Shown here: piece by piece, positions 9,029-17,600 of the stretch
Layout: every line of letters begins with the position of its first letter
How positions within the stretch are numbered: the first letter of the stretch is position 1
Assembly (NCBI RefSeq): GCF_004363655.1
Contig: NZ_SNZH01000001.1
Location: 582,451-646,450, forward strand
Length of the DNA: 64,000 nucleotides
DNA from: Tahibacter aquaticus
Lineage (GTDB): Bacteria; Pseudomonadota; Gammaproteobacteria; Xanthomonadales; Rhodanobacteraceae
Direction: 5' to 3'
Translations under genes and position numbers: made by a program
Notes under the pieces: generated by a model
Seen by the model: only the letters and a program-made list of their open reading frames with translations
The model's database searches: none
What the model was told of the DNA's origin: nothing

Positions 9029-9120
9029 CAAACACAGGGCTGCATCAGGTTCTGCGAATGCGCTGTAGCCAGCCTGACTACTAGCCTGCAGTGGCTATTC
9101 CACTGCTGTAAGGAACTCCG
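9029..9120 (+). promoter_or_regulatory. Conserved leader of S8 peptidase 1 with hairpin before the SD
   Basis: CAAACACAG (9029-9037) and GCGAATGCGCTGT (9054-9066) occur 92 and 67 nt before the start codon, the same distances as in front of the second peptidase gene. CTAGCCTGC (9081-9089) is also shared. A 7-bp hairpin (GCAGTGG 9088-9094, loop CTATT, CCACTGC 9100-9106) ends 3 nt before the AAGGA Shine-Dalgarno (9110-9114). No clear sigma-70 promoter is seen, so which part is promoter and which is mRNA leader is open. Confidence 0.6.
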
Positions 9121-12100
9121 ATGCGTGTCGAAACCCCCGGACCGGATTCGTTCCGGCCCCGCCTGCGGCCGCTGCCGCTGATCCTGGCCGCTGCGCTGGC
9201 CTTCAGTGCCGCGGCCAGCGCCGCCACGGCGCCGCAGCCGGCGCAGATCGTCATCCCCGGCATGGCTGCCGGCAGCGAATCCGGCGCCGGCCTGCCCGCA
9301 GCGGCCAGCCGTGCCGCCATCGACGGCCGCCTGCTGCGCCAGTTCGCGCGCAGCAGCCGCCTGGACTATGTGATCGAGCTGCGAGAACGCGCCGACCTGT
9401 CGGCCGCCTATGCCATGAACTGGCAGCAGCGCGGCCGCTATGTCTACAAGACCTTGCACGACACCGCCGAGCGCAGCCAGGCCGCGCTGCGGCGCAGCCT
9501 GGCCGCCGATGGCGTACGCTTCGACGCGCACTGGATCAAGAACGCCATCGTCGTACACGGCGGCGATCTGGCCAGCGCCAACAAGGCCAGCCGCTACGGC
9601 GAGGTACAGCGCATCAGCCTGCTGCCCAAGGCCGAACCGGTGCTGCCGACCGTACCGCGCAAGGCTGCAGCCGCTACGCACGGCATCGGCGCGAATATCC
9701 AGTGGATCGGTGCCGACCAGGTCTGGGCCCAGGGCACTACCGGCAACGGCGTCACCATCGGCATCATCGATTCCGGCGTCGCCTTCCAGCACGAGGCCTT
9801 GCGCGCGCAGTACCGCGGCGCCGTGGCCGGCGGCTACGATCACGACTACAACTGGTTCGACCCGCTCGGCGGCTCGCCCGAGCCGCAGGCCAGCAGCGCC
9901 CACGGCAGCCATGTCGCCGGCACCGCGCTGGGCGACAACCGCCATGCCGATCCGGCCCTGCGCGAGCGCATCGGCGTCGCTCCCGGCGCGCAATGGACCG
10001 CCTGCCAGGGCTTTCCCATCGACGGCGATCCGGGCCAGGCCCTGCTCGCCTGCGGCGAGTTCATGCTGGCGCCGACCCGCCGCGACGGCAGCGCCGCCGA
10101 CCCGGACCGCCGCCCCGAAGTGGTCAACAATTCCTGGTCGACCAGCGAAAGCTGCGACGGCGTGCCGCGGCCGTTTTTCCAGGACATGATCGAAGCCTGG
10201 GCCGCCGCCGGCGTGATTCCGCTGTTCGCCCAGGGCAACGCAGTCAACTGCGACCTGCCCGAACCGGCGGGCCTGTCCACGGTAGCCAGCCCGGCCTCGC
10301 TGGCCGCCTCGTTTGCGGTGGGTTCCAGCGGCAATCACGATGGCCAGTACGCCAATCATTCGGTCTGGGGTCCGACCCAGGCCGTCAGCAGCGGACTGCC
10401 CGGCCTGCCCGACCCGCGCGGTTTTCCACAAATGAAGCCCCAGGTCGTCGCGCCCGGCGTGGCGATCCGCTCGGCGCTGGACGACGGCAGCTACGGCCTG
10501 ATGACCGGCACCTCGATGTCGACGCCGCATGTCGCCGGCCTGCTGGCGCTGATGATCGAAGCCGGCGACTGCCTGCGCGGCGACTACGCCACGCTGGGCA
10601 CGCTGCTGATGCAGACCGCGCGCGCCGTGCCCTATGCCAGTGGCGGCACGCCGCCGCCGGGCCTGGGCGATGTGCCGAACTACGCAACGGGCTGGGGCGA
10701 GATCGATGCGCCCGCCGCGGTGAATGCCGCGGCCGCCGCCTGCGGTCCGCAGGGTTTTCTGCGCGGCCATGTGCGCGACAGTGCCGGCCGCGCCATCGCC
10801 GGCGCGAGCATCGACGTATTCGTCGACGCGTCGCAGCGCATCTACCATCTGGTCAGCGATGTCGACGGCAGCTTCGTACGGCGCCTGCCGGCGCAGACCG
10901 GCGGCGGCTACCAGGTACAGGTTTCCGCCTACGGCTACCTGCCCGATGCCGAAGCCGGCGTGCTGGTGCACAACGGCATGAACACCAGCCACGAGGTGAC
11001 GCTGGGCACGGCGCCGCTGCATACCGTCGGCGGCCGCGTGCGCGACGCCGCCACCGGCTGGCCCCTGCATGCGCGCATCCGCATCGGCGGCTATCCGGGC
11101 CAGCCATTGTGGACAGATCCACTTAGTGGCGTCTATTCCATCCGCCTGCCGGCCGGCACGGCCTATCGCTTCGACGTGGACAGCGACATTCCCGGCTATG
11201 CCGCCAGCAGCCGCGCCGTTGCCGATGTCGGCAGCGCCACCACGCAGGATTTCCAGCTCGGTGCCGACCCACTCGCCTGCCGCGCGCCGGGCTATACCTA
11301 TGCAAACCAGCTGCTGCAGCAGGATTTCCAGGCCAGCGGCGCGACCACGCCGCCTGGCTGGAACGCGAGCAGCGCCGGCATCGGCTGGCAGTTCGGCGAC
11401 AGCACTCAGCTGTCCAGCGAGGCCTTTGTCATCACCGCCCACGGCAACTTTGCTGCCAGCAACGAATCGCTGGGCGCCGACGGCGGCTGGGCCAACGACG
11501 GCCGCTACGACTACCTCACCATGCCGGCGTTCAACCTGGCCGGCGTCACCGCGCCGGTGCTGCGCTATGCCAGCTTCTTCCAGAACTGGGACGGCGCCGG
11601 CACGGTGCAAGGCAGCCGCGACGGCGGCGTCAGCTGGGTGGCACTGGGCACGCCGCAGCACCGCGACTACGGCCAGCCCTGGAGCGACGAAGTGGTCGAC
11701 CTCGCACCGCTGGCCGGCGCAACCAATGCGCGCCTGCGCTGGCATACCGAGGACGGCAGCAGCGACAAGAACCAGAGCCTGGGCCCGGTCTGGGCCATCG
11801 ACGACATCGCCGTACAGGGCGGCTGCCGCGCACCGACGCAAACCGGCCTGCTGATCGGCCATGTGCGCGATGCCAATACCGGCGCCGCGCTGGACGGTGC
11901 CGAAGTCCGCCTGGGCAATGGTGCAACCCGCGTGCACAGCTTCCGCAGCGAAGACAGCGGTGTCGGCGCGGGTTTCTACGCCCTGGCCGCCAGTGCCGGC
12001 ACAGCCACGCTGCAGGCCAGCCGCGGCAGCCTGCCGGCCGGCTATGCCGATGCCAGCCGCACGCAAAGCGTAGCCGCCGGCAGTACCCAGTCGGCCGACC

Positions 12101-14157
12101 TGGCCTTGCCCGCCGCGCGCCTGCGCCTGTATCCCACCACCGGCCCCACCGCCAGCGTGGTACTGGGCAGCAGCGCCAGCGCGCCGTTCACCGTGCGCAA
12201 TACCGGTACCTCGCCGCTCGCCTTCGGTTTCGAAGGCGTGGCGGTGGAAGAGCATTTCGACGGCAGCTTCCCGCCAACCGGCTGGAGCACGATCAACCAC
12301 GGCAACGACTGCGCCTGGAAGCTACTGGCACCGAACCAGGGCAACTATGCCGGCGGCGACGGCCAGGCCGCTTCGGTGCAGCTATACCCCTGCGACGGCG
12401 CGGCGACAGGCAGCAATGCCGACCTGATCAGCCCGCCCCTGGACCTGAGCCAGAGCCACACCGCCTCGCTCGGTTTCTTTGTATCTTTGTTTAATTCTGG
12501 ATTGAACCAGCCGCGCCTCGATGTCGACGTCTCCACCGATGCGGGCGCGAGCTGGCATACCGTGTGGACGCGCAGCGAAGACCTCAGCGGCAGCGGTCCG
12601 GGCAGCCTGGTCGAGATCGACCTGAGCGACTACGCCGGTGCGGCCAATGCGCGCGTGCGCTTTCATTTCGAGGCGACGCCGCCTTATGGCTGGGTCATCG
12701 TCGACCAGATACATCTGTTCAATGCGCTCAGTGCCAGCCCGCGCGTAGACCTGGCACCCGACTACGGCAGCCTTGCCGCTGGCGCCAGCCAGGAACTGCA
12801 GGCCAGTTTCGACGCCAGCGGCATCGCCCAGCCCGGCGTCTACCAGGTGCCGGTACGCGTCGCCGAAGACACGCCGTACGAATGGCCGTTCGGCGACATC
12901 GCCGCCACCATGACTGTGACCGCACCAGCCAGCTACGGCGCCATCGCCGGCCGTGTGCAAGGCCTGGGCGCCTGCGATATCCAGGCGGCAAACCTGGCCG
13001 ATGCGCAGGTGACGATCCGCGATGCCGCCGGCACGGCCTTCAGCACGCGCAGCGATGCGGACGGCAAGTACCGCTACTGGCTGCCCGCCGCCAGCGGTCC
13101 GTTCAGCGTTGCCGTCAGTGCCGGCGGCCACGTCGCCGCGGTACGCAACGGCGTCGCGCTGAGTGCCGGCGGCGAGACCGCCGCCGACTTCGGCCTGCGC
13201 GCGCAGCTGCCCTGCCTGCTCAGCGACCAGGCTGCGCTTTCCGCCCAGGTAGCCAATGGACAATCTGCACAGGTGGATTTCCACCTGATGAACGGCGGCG
13301 CCGCCGCCACCGGCTGGAGCCTGCGCAGCGGCGGCGATCCGCAGCTGCGCCAGCCCCTTCCCTTGAGCCAGACCGTCTCGGCAGAAGTGGAGCCCAACTT
13401 CTCCACCGCCTGCCTGAATCCGAACAACGGGCTGACCCTGGAGAACCACTTCCTGCGCGTCTTCCCCCTGGCCGAACGCGACGATACCGCCCAGATCGCC
13501 ACCATTACCGGCATGAGTTTCGCCAGCGACACTGCGCATTCGGCCAGCGGCACGCAGACCGTGCATGCGCGCGTGTACCGGCTCAACGGCGAATTCAAAT
13601 TTGCCAATATGCAATTGTTGCGCGAGCAGGACGTGACGGTTGCCGACGGCGACCTGCAGCGCTTCTCGGTGCGTTTCGCCGAACCGCTGATCGTGGCGCG
13701 CGACACCGTGCTGGTCGCCGCCATCCATGCACCCAGCGGCAGCGGTGTGGGCAATACCTTCTTCCCGGGCTTCAACAGCGAGGGACAGAGCGCGCCCGGC
13801 TATTCGGCCATGGCCGACTGCGGCTTCAGCGAACCGGTGCCGTTTGGCAACGTCGATCCGCGCCTGGGCGAGCTGGCCCTGCTGCTGGAGCTGGAAGTCA
13901 TGAGCGCCGATCCCTGCGGCAGCAGCGCAACGCCGGCGGCCTGGCTGGGCGTCAGTCCCGCCAGCGGCCAGCTGGCCGCCGATGCAAACGTGGCGGTGCA
14001 GGCGCAGATCGCCGCCGGCAACGCCAGCGACGGCGACTATCGCGGCAGCCTGTGCCTGGCCGCGACGGGCGAGGCGAAGCCGCGGGTGATTCCGGTGAAT
14101 CTGCGCGTCGGCGGCAGCGATGCGATTTTCTCGAACGGGTTCGAGCAAGCGCGGTAG
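9121..14157 (+). CDS. Secreted S8 (subtilisin-like) serine peptidase, multidomain, copy 1
   Basis: The 1678-residue protein has a signal peptide (PLPLILAAALAFSAAASA) and an I9-like propeptide (ERADLSAAYAMNWQQRGRY to WIKNAIVVHGGD). The subtilase domain has the triad D217 (IGIIDSGV), H261 (SAHGSHVAG) and S465 (MTGTSMSTPHVAG). After it come two carboxypeptidase-regulatory-like beta domains (about 547-720), a MAM/choice-of-anchor-like sandwich (about 725-900), another regulatory-like domain, a second such sandwich (about 1040-1205), a further regulatory-like domain and a BACON-like domain (WLGVSPASGQLAA). The tail is DAIFSNGFEQAR. AAGGA lies 6 nt before the ATG. It is a paralogue of the next gene, equal in length, and is predicted to degrade extracellular protein. 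A small AT-rich patch with unusual codons lies at 12474-12508. Confidence 0.93.
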   Translation: MRVETPGPDSFRPRLRPLPLILAAALAFSAAASAATAPQPAQIVIPGMAAGSESGAGLPAAASRAAIDGRLLRQFARSSRLDYVIELRERADLSAAYAMNWQQRGRYVYKTLHDTAERSQAALRRSLAADGVRFDAHWIKNAIVVHGGDLASANKASRYGEVQRISLLPKAEPVLPTVPRKAAAATHGIGANIQWIGADQVWAQGTTGNGVTIGIIDSGVAFQHEALRAQYRGAVAGGYDHDYNWFDPLGGSPEPQASSAHGSHVAGTALGDNRHADPALRERIGVAPGAQWTACQGFPIDGDPGQALLACGEFMLAPTRRDGSAADPDRRPEVVNNSWSTSESCDGVPRPFFQDMIEAWAAAGVIPLFAQGNAVNCDLPEPAGLSTVASPASLAASFAVGSSGNHDGQYANHSVWGPTQAVSSGLPGLPDPRGFPQMKPQVVAPGVAIRSALDDGSYGLMTGTSMSTPHVAGLLALMIEAGDCLRGDYATLGTLLMQTARAVPYASGGTPPPGLGDVPNYATGWGEIDAPAAVNAAAAACGPQGFLRGHVRDSAGRAIAGASIDVFVDASQRIYHLVSDVDGSFVRRLPAQTGGGYQVQVSAYGYLPDAEAGVLVHNGMNTSHEVTLGTAPLHTVGGRVRDAATGWPLHARIRIGGYPGQPLWTDPLSGVYSIRLPAGTAYRFDVDSDIPGYAASSRAVADVGSATTQDFQLGADPLACRAPGYTYANQLLQQDFQASGATTPPGWNASSAGIGWQFGDSTQLSSEAFVITAHGNFAASNESLGADGGWANDGRYDYLTMPAFNLAGVTAPVLRYASFFQNWDGAGTVQGSRDGGVSWVALGTPQHRDYGQPWSDEVVDLAPLAGATNARLRWHTEDGSSDKNQSLGPVWAIDDIAVQGGCRAPTQTGLLIGHVRDANTGAALDGAEVRLGNGATRVHSFRSEDSGVGAGFYALAASAGTATLQASRGSLPAGYADASRTQSVAAGSTQSADLALPAARLRLYPTTGPTASVVLGSSASAPFTVRNTGTSPLAFGFEGVAVEEHFDGSFPPTGWSTINHGNDCAWKLLAPNQGNYAGGDGQAASVQLYPCDGAATGSNADLISPPLDLSQSHTASLGFFVSLFNSGLNQPRLDVDVSTDAGASWHTVWTRSEDLSGSGPGSLVEIDLSDYAGAANARVRFHFEATPPYGWVIVDQIHLFNALSASPRVDLAPDYGSLAAGASQELQASFDASGIAQPGVYQVPVRVAEDTPYEWPFGDIAATMTVTAPASYGAIAGRVQGLGACDIQAANLADAQVTIRDAAGTAFSTRSDADGKYRYWLPAASGPFSVAVSAGGHVAAVRNGVALSAGGETAADFGLRAQLPCLLSDQAALSAQVANGQSAQVDFHLMNGGAAATGWSLRSGGDPQLRQPLPLSQTVSAEVEPNFSTACLNPNNGLTLENHFLRVFPLAERDDTAQIATITGMSFASDTAHSASGTQTVHARVYRLNGEFKFANMQLLREQDVTVADGDLQRFSVRFAEPLIVARDTVLVAAIHAPSGSGVGNTFFPGFNSEGQSAPGYSAMADCGFSEPVPFGNVDPRLGELALLLELEVMSADPCGSSATPAAWLGVSPASGQLAADANVAVQAQIAAGNASDGDYRGSLCLAATGEAKPRVIPVNLRVGGSDAIFSNGFEQAR

Positions 14158-14184
14158 CAGCTGTTGCAGTTGATCGTTCAAACA

Positions 14185-14304
14185 CACCATCCCCACCCAA
14201 CCCTCCCCTTGAAGGGGAGGGCTGGAGCCAGGCCCCCCTCTCCTCCGAAGCGCGCCGCGGCTTCAGCCCTCCCCTTCAAGGGGAGGGTCTGGGTTGGGAT
14301 GGTG
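14185..14304. repeat. REP-like nested inverted repeat between the two peptidase genes
   Basis: Two palindromes, CCCTCCCCTT-G-AAGGGGAGGG (14201-14221) and CCCTCCCCTT-C-AAGGGGAGGG (14267-14287), are flanked by mirrored outer arms: CACCATCCCCACCCAA at 14185 and its imperfect complement ending at 14304. The 120-bp element can fold as two hairpins or one long cruciform. The gap from 14158 to 14614 holds this element and, at its end, the leader of copy 2. Between 14305 and 14522 nothing is recognised. Confidence 0.75.
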
Positions 14305-14522
14305 TTCGCCTCCGCGCGGAAATTCGTGCGAGCGATGTCCGCCCCGACACTGGCCGGGACACGCCGCGCTTGCCGCGGCACACATCGCCACGATGTCCAG
14401 AACAGCCTGGCGCCCAGCGGCAGCGTCTGCCCTGCAGGCGTGATCGCCGCGCAAAAGCCCCAGCGCGCAATTGCAGCAACACCTGAAGTCCGCATCAGCT
14501 GCTATTCGGTTTTCCTACAGCG

Positions 14523-14614
14523 CAAACACAGCCTGCCGTCAGACCCGGCGAATGCGCTGTCCCAGCCCCGTCCCTAGCCTGCGACGGTTATTTTCCGCCG
14601 CAAGGATCAGAACC
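14523..14614 (+). promoter_or_regulatory. Conserved leader of S8 peptidase 2 with hairpin before the SD
   Basis: CAAACACAG (14523-14531), GCGAATGCGCTGT (14548-14560) and CTAGCCTGC (14574-14582) match the leader of copy 1 at the same or nearly the same distance from the start. A hairpin GCGACGG (14581-14587) / CCGCCGC (14595-14601) with loop TTATTTT and one A-C mismatch directly abuts the AAGGA Shine-Dalgarno (14602-14606). Two stem pairs differ from copy 1 by compensating changes. Confidence 0.6.
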
Positions 14615-17600
14615 ATGGCTGTCGTCGCCCCCCGGCCGGATTCACGGTCGCGTTTTTCCTCTCTGCTGCAGGCCGCGCTGACCGCCGCGCTGGTCGTCGG
14701 CGCCGGCATCAGCAATGCCGCGCCGCCGGAAACCCCTGGCTGGGGACCTGCGGGCGCCCCGCACCGCTCGCCCGCGATACCGCATAGCCCGGCCCGGCTG
14801 GTGGCGATCAGCGATACCAACCTGCTGCAACGCCTGTCCGACGGCCAGCGACAGGATTTCCTGATCGAGCTGAGCGAACGCGCCGACCTGTCGGCCGCCT
14901 ATGCCATGAACTGGCGTGATCGCGGCCGCTACGTCTACACCACCTTGCGCGACACCGCCGAACGCAGCCAGGCCAAGCTGCGCCAGGCGCTGAGCGCCAG
15001 TGGCGCCAGCATCCATCCGCTGTGGATCAAGAACGCCATCGTCGTACGCAACGGCGACCTGGCCAGCCTGCAGCGCGCCAGCGGTTTCGCCGAGGTCAAG
15101 CGCCTGGGTCCGCTGCCCCGCGTGCAGCCGATCAGGCCCGAAGCGCGCGAAGCCAGCGGCGCGGCCGCGGCCGGCGGCATCAGCGAAAACCTGCGCCATA
15201 TCGGCGCAGACCGCGTCTGGCAGAAAGGCACCACCGGCAACGGCGTCACCGTCGGCATCATCGATACCGGCGTCTGGCCCGAACACGAAGCGCTGCGCGC
15301 GCAATACCGCGGCACTACTGCCAGCGGCGTGCGGCACGACTACAACTGGTACGACCCCTCGCCGATACATCTGCCGGAACCGTATCTGACCGGCCAGCAC
15401 GGCAGCCATGTCGCCGGCATCGTGCTCGGCGACAACCGCAACGCCGACCCCGCCCGGCGCGAACGCATCGGCGTGGCGCCGGGCGCAAAATGGATCACCT
15501 GCCTGGGCCTGGGCGAAGACACGCCGGCCGATGTACTGGCCGGCTGCTTCCAGTTCATGCTGGCACCGACGCGCACCGACGGCAGCCAGCCCGACCCGGA
15601 CCTGCGTGCCGACATTGTGAACAATTCCTGGATGACCGTAGGCACCTGCAACGGCGTCGGCGAATCTTATTACCAGGACATGGTCGAGGCCTGGGTCGCC
15701 GCTGGCGTACTGCCCGTGTTCGCCGTCGGCAATACGCAGAACTGCGAACTGCCGCAGCCGCCCGGACTGTCGACCGCGACCGCACCGGGCTCGCTGGCCG
15801 CGGCGTTCACGGTGGGCTCCACCGGCCGCAGCAACGGCCAGTACGCCGCGCATTCGCTGTGGGGACCGACGACGGCGGTCAGCCCTGGCCTGCCGCACTA
15901 TCCCGATACGCGCGGCTTTGCGCAGCTGAAGCCGCAGGTGGTCGCGCCGGGCGTGCTGATTCGTTCGTCGGTGCCGCTCAACGGTACCGTCGATACCTAC
16001 GAAAAACTGACCGGCACGTCGATGTCGGCACCGCATGTGGCCGGCGTGTTCGCGCTGATGATCGAAGCCGGCGAATGCCTGCGCGGCGACTACGCCACGC
16101 TCGGCACCTTGCTGATGCAGACAGCGCGGCCACTGCCGTACGACAGCGGCGGCGAACCGGCGCCGGGCCTGGGCAACGTGCCCAACTACGCCACCGGCTG
16201 GGGCGAAATCGATGCACCCGCCGCCGTCGATGCCGCCGCCGCGCGCTGCGGTCCGCACGGCGCCATCGGCGGTCATGTGCGCGACGCCCAGGGCCGGCCC
16301 ATCGGCGACGCCACCATCGATATCCTCGTCGACGCGACCCAGCGCCTGTACCAGCTGCGCAGCGAACCGGACGGCTCGTACATCCGTGGCGTACCGGGCC
16401 TGGTCGAAGGCGGCTACAGCGTGCGCGTTTCCGCCTACGGCTTTCTTAGCGGCAGCGAAGCCGGCGTGCTGGTGCACAACGGCGCGACCACCACGCACAA
16501 TGTAGTTCTCGCCGCAGCACCGATGCACAAGGTATCCGGCCGCGTCCGCGATGCCGACACCGGCTGGCCGCTGCACGCGCGCCTGGTCATCGGCGGCTAT
16601 CCGGGCGGCGCGGCGTGGAGCGATCCGCAGAGCGGCACCTATTCGGTGCGCCTGCCCGCCGGCACGCCGTTCCGTTTCGACGTGGACAGCGATATTCCGG
16701 GCTATCACCCCGCTACGCGCGAATTCGCCGACGTGGGCAACCTGGGCAGCGGCGATATCGCACTGAGCGCCGACCGCGTCAGCTGCACCGCACCGGGCTA
16801 CGCCTATGCGCGCCAGCTGCACGCCGAAGGCTTCGAGAGCAACGGTAGCGCACCGCCCAGCGGCTGGAACCGCAGCAGCGCCGGCATCGGCTGGCGCTTC
16901 GGCGACAGCGGCGAACTTTCGCCGAGCGGGCGTGCCTTCCCGGCGCATGGCCGTTTTGCCGCCAGCACCGACGTCGATCCGGCCGACGAGTTCGGCGACA
17001 ACGACGGCAGCGTCGACTACCTGCTCAGCCCCGTACTGAACCTGGCCGGCGAAACCACGCCGGTGCTGCGCTATGCCAGCTACTTCGATCCGGTCTCCGG
17101 CACGGGCTCGATCCAGGGTAGCCGCGACGGTGGCACCAGTTGGATGGCGTTGAGCGCCCTGGTGGGCCCAGCCTTCGGCACCGGCGCAGTCTGGCAAGAC
17201 CTGGCCGTCGATCTGCAGCCGCTGGCCGGCGCGGCGAACGCGCGTATCCGCTGGCACAGCAACGACAACAGCACGCCGAAATGGCAGGCGGTGGGGCCGC
17301 AATGGGGCATCGACGACGTGCGCGTGGTCGGCGGCTGCACGGCACCGGCCCAGGGCGGACTGCTGGTCGGCCATGTCCGCGATGCGAACACCGGCGCGGC
17401 GCTGGACGGCGCCGAGGTGCGCATCGGCAACGGTCCACCTGTACACAGTTTTACGAGTAAAGATCCCAGCACCGGCGCCGGCTTCTACGCCATTTATGCG
17501 AGCGCCGGCCAGGCCGCGGTGAAAGCCAGCCGCGGCAGCCAGCCGGCGGGCTATGCCGACAGCGAGCAAAGCGTAGGCATCGCCAGCGGCGCCACCCAGG

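Noticed and set aside
8530-12300. A 1256-codon open frame on the minus strand
   Set aside because: It is antisense to the regulator and peptidase copy 1 and crosses the intergenic leader. Composition is that of a GC-codon shadow.
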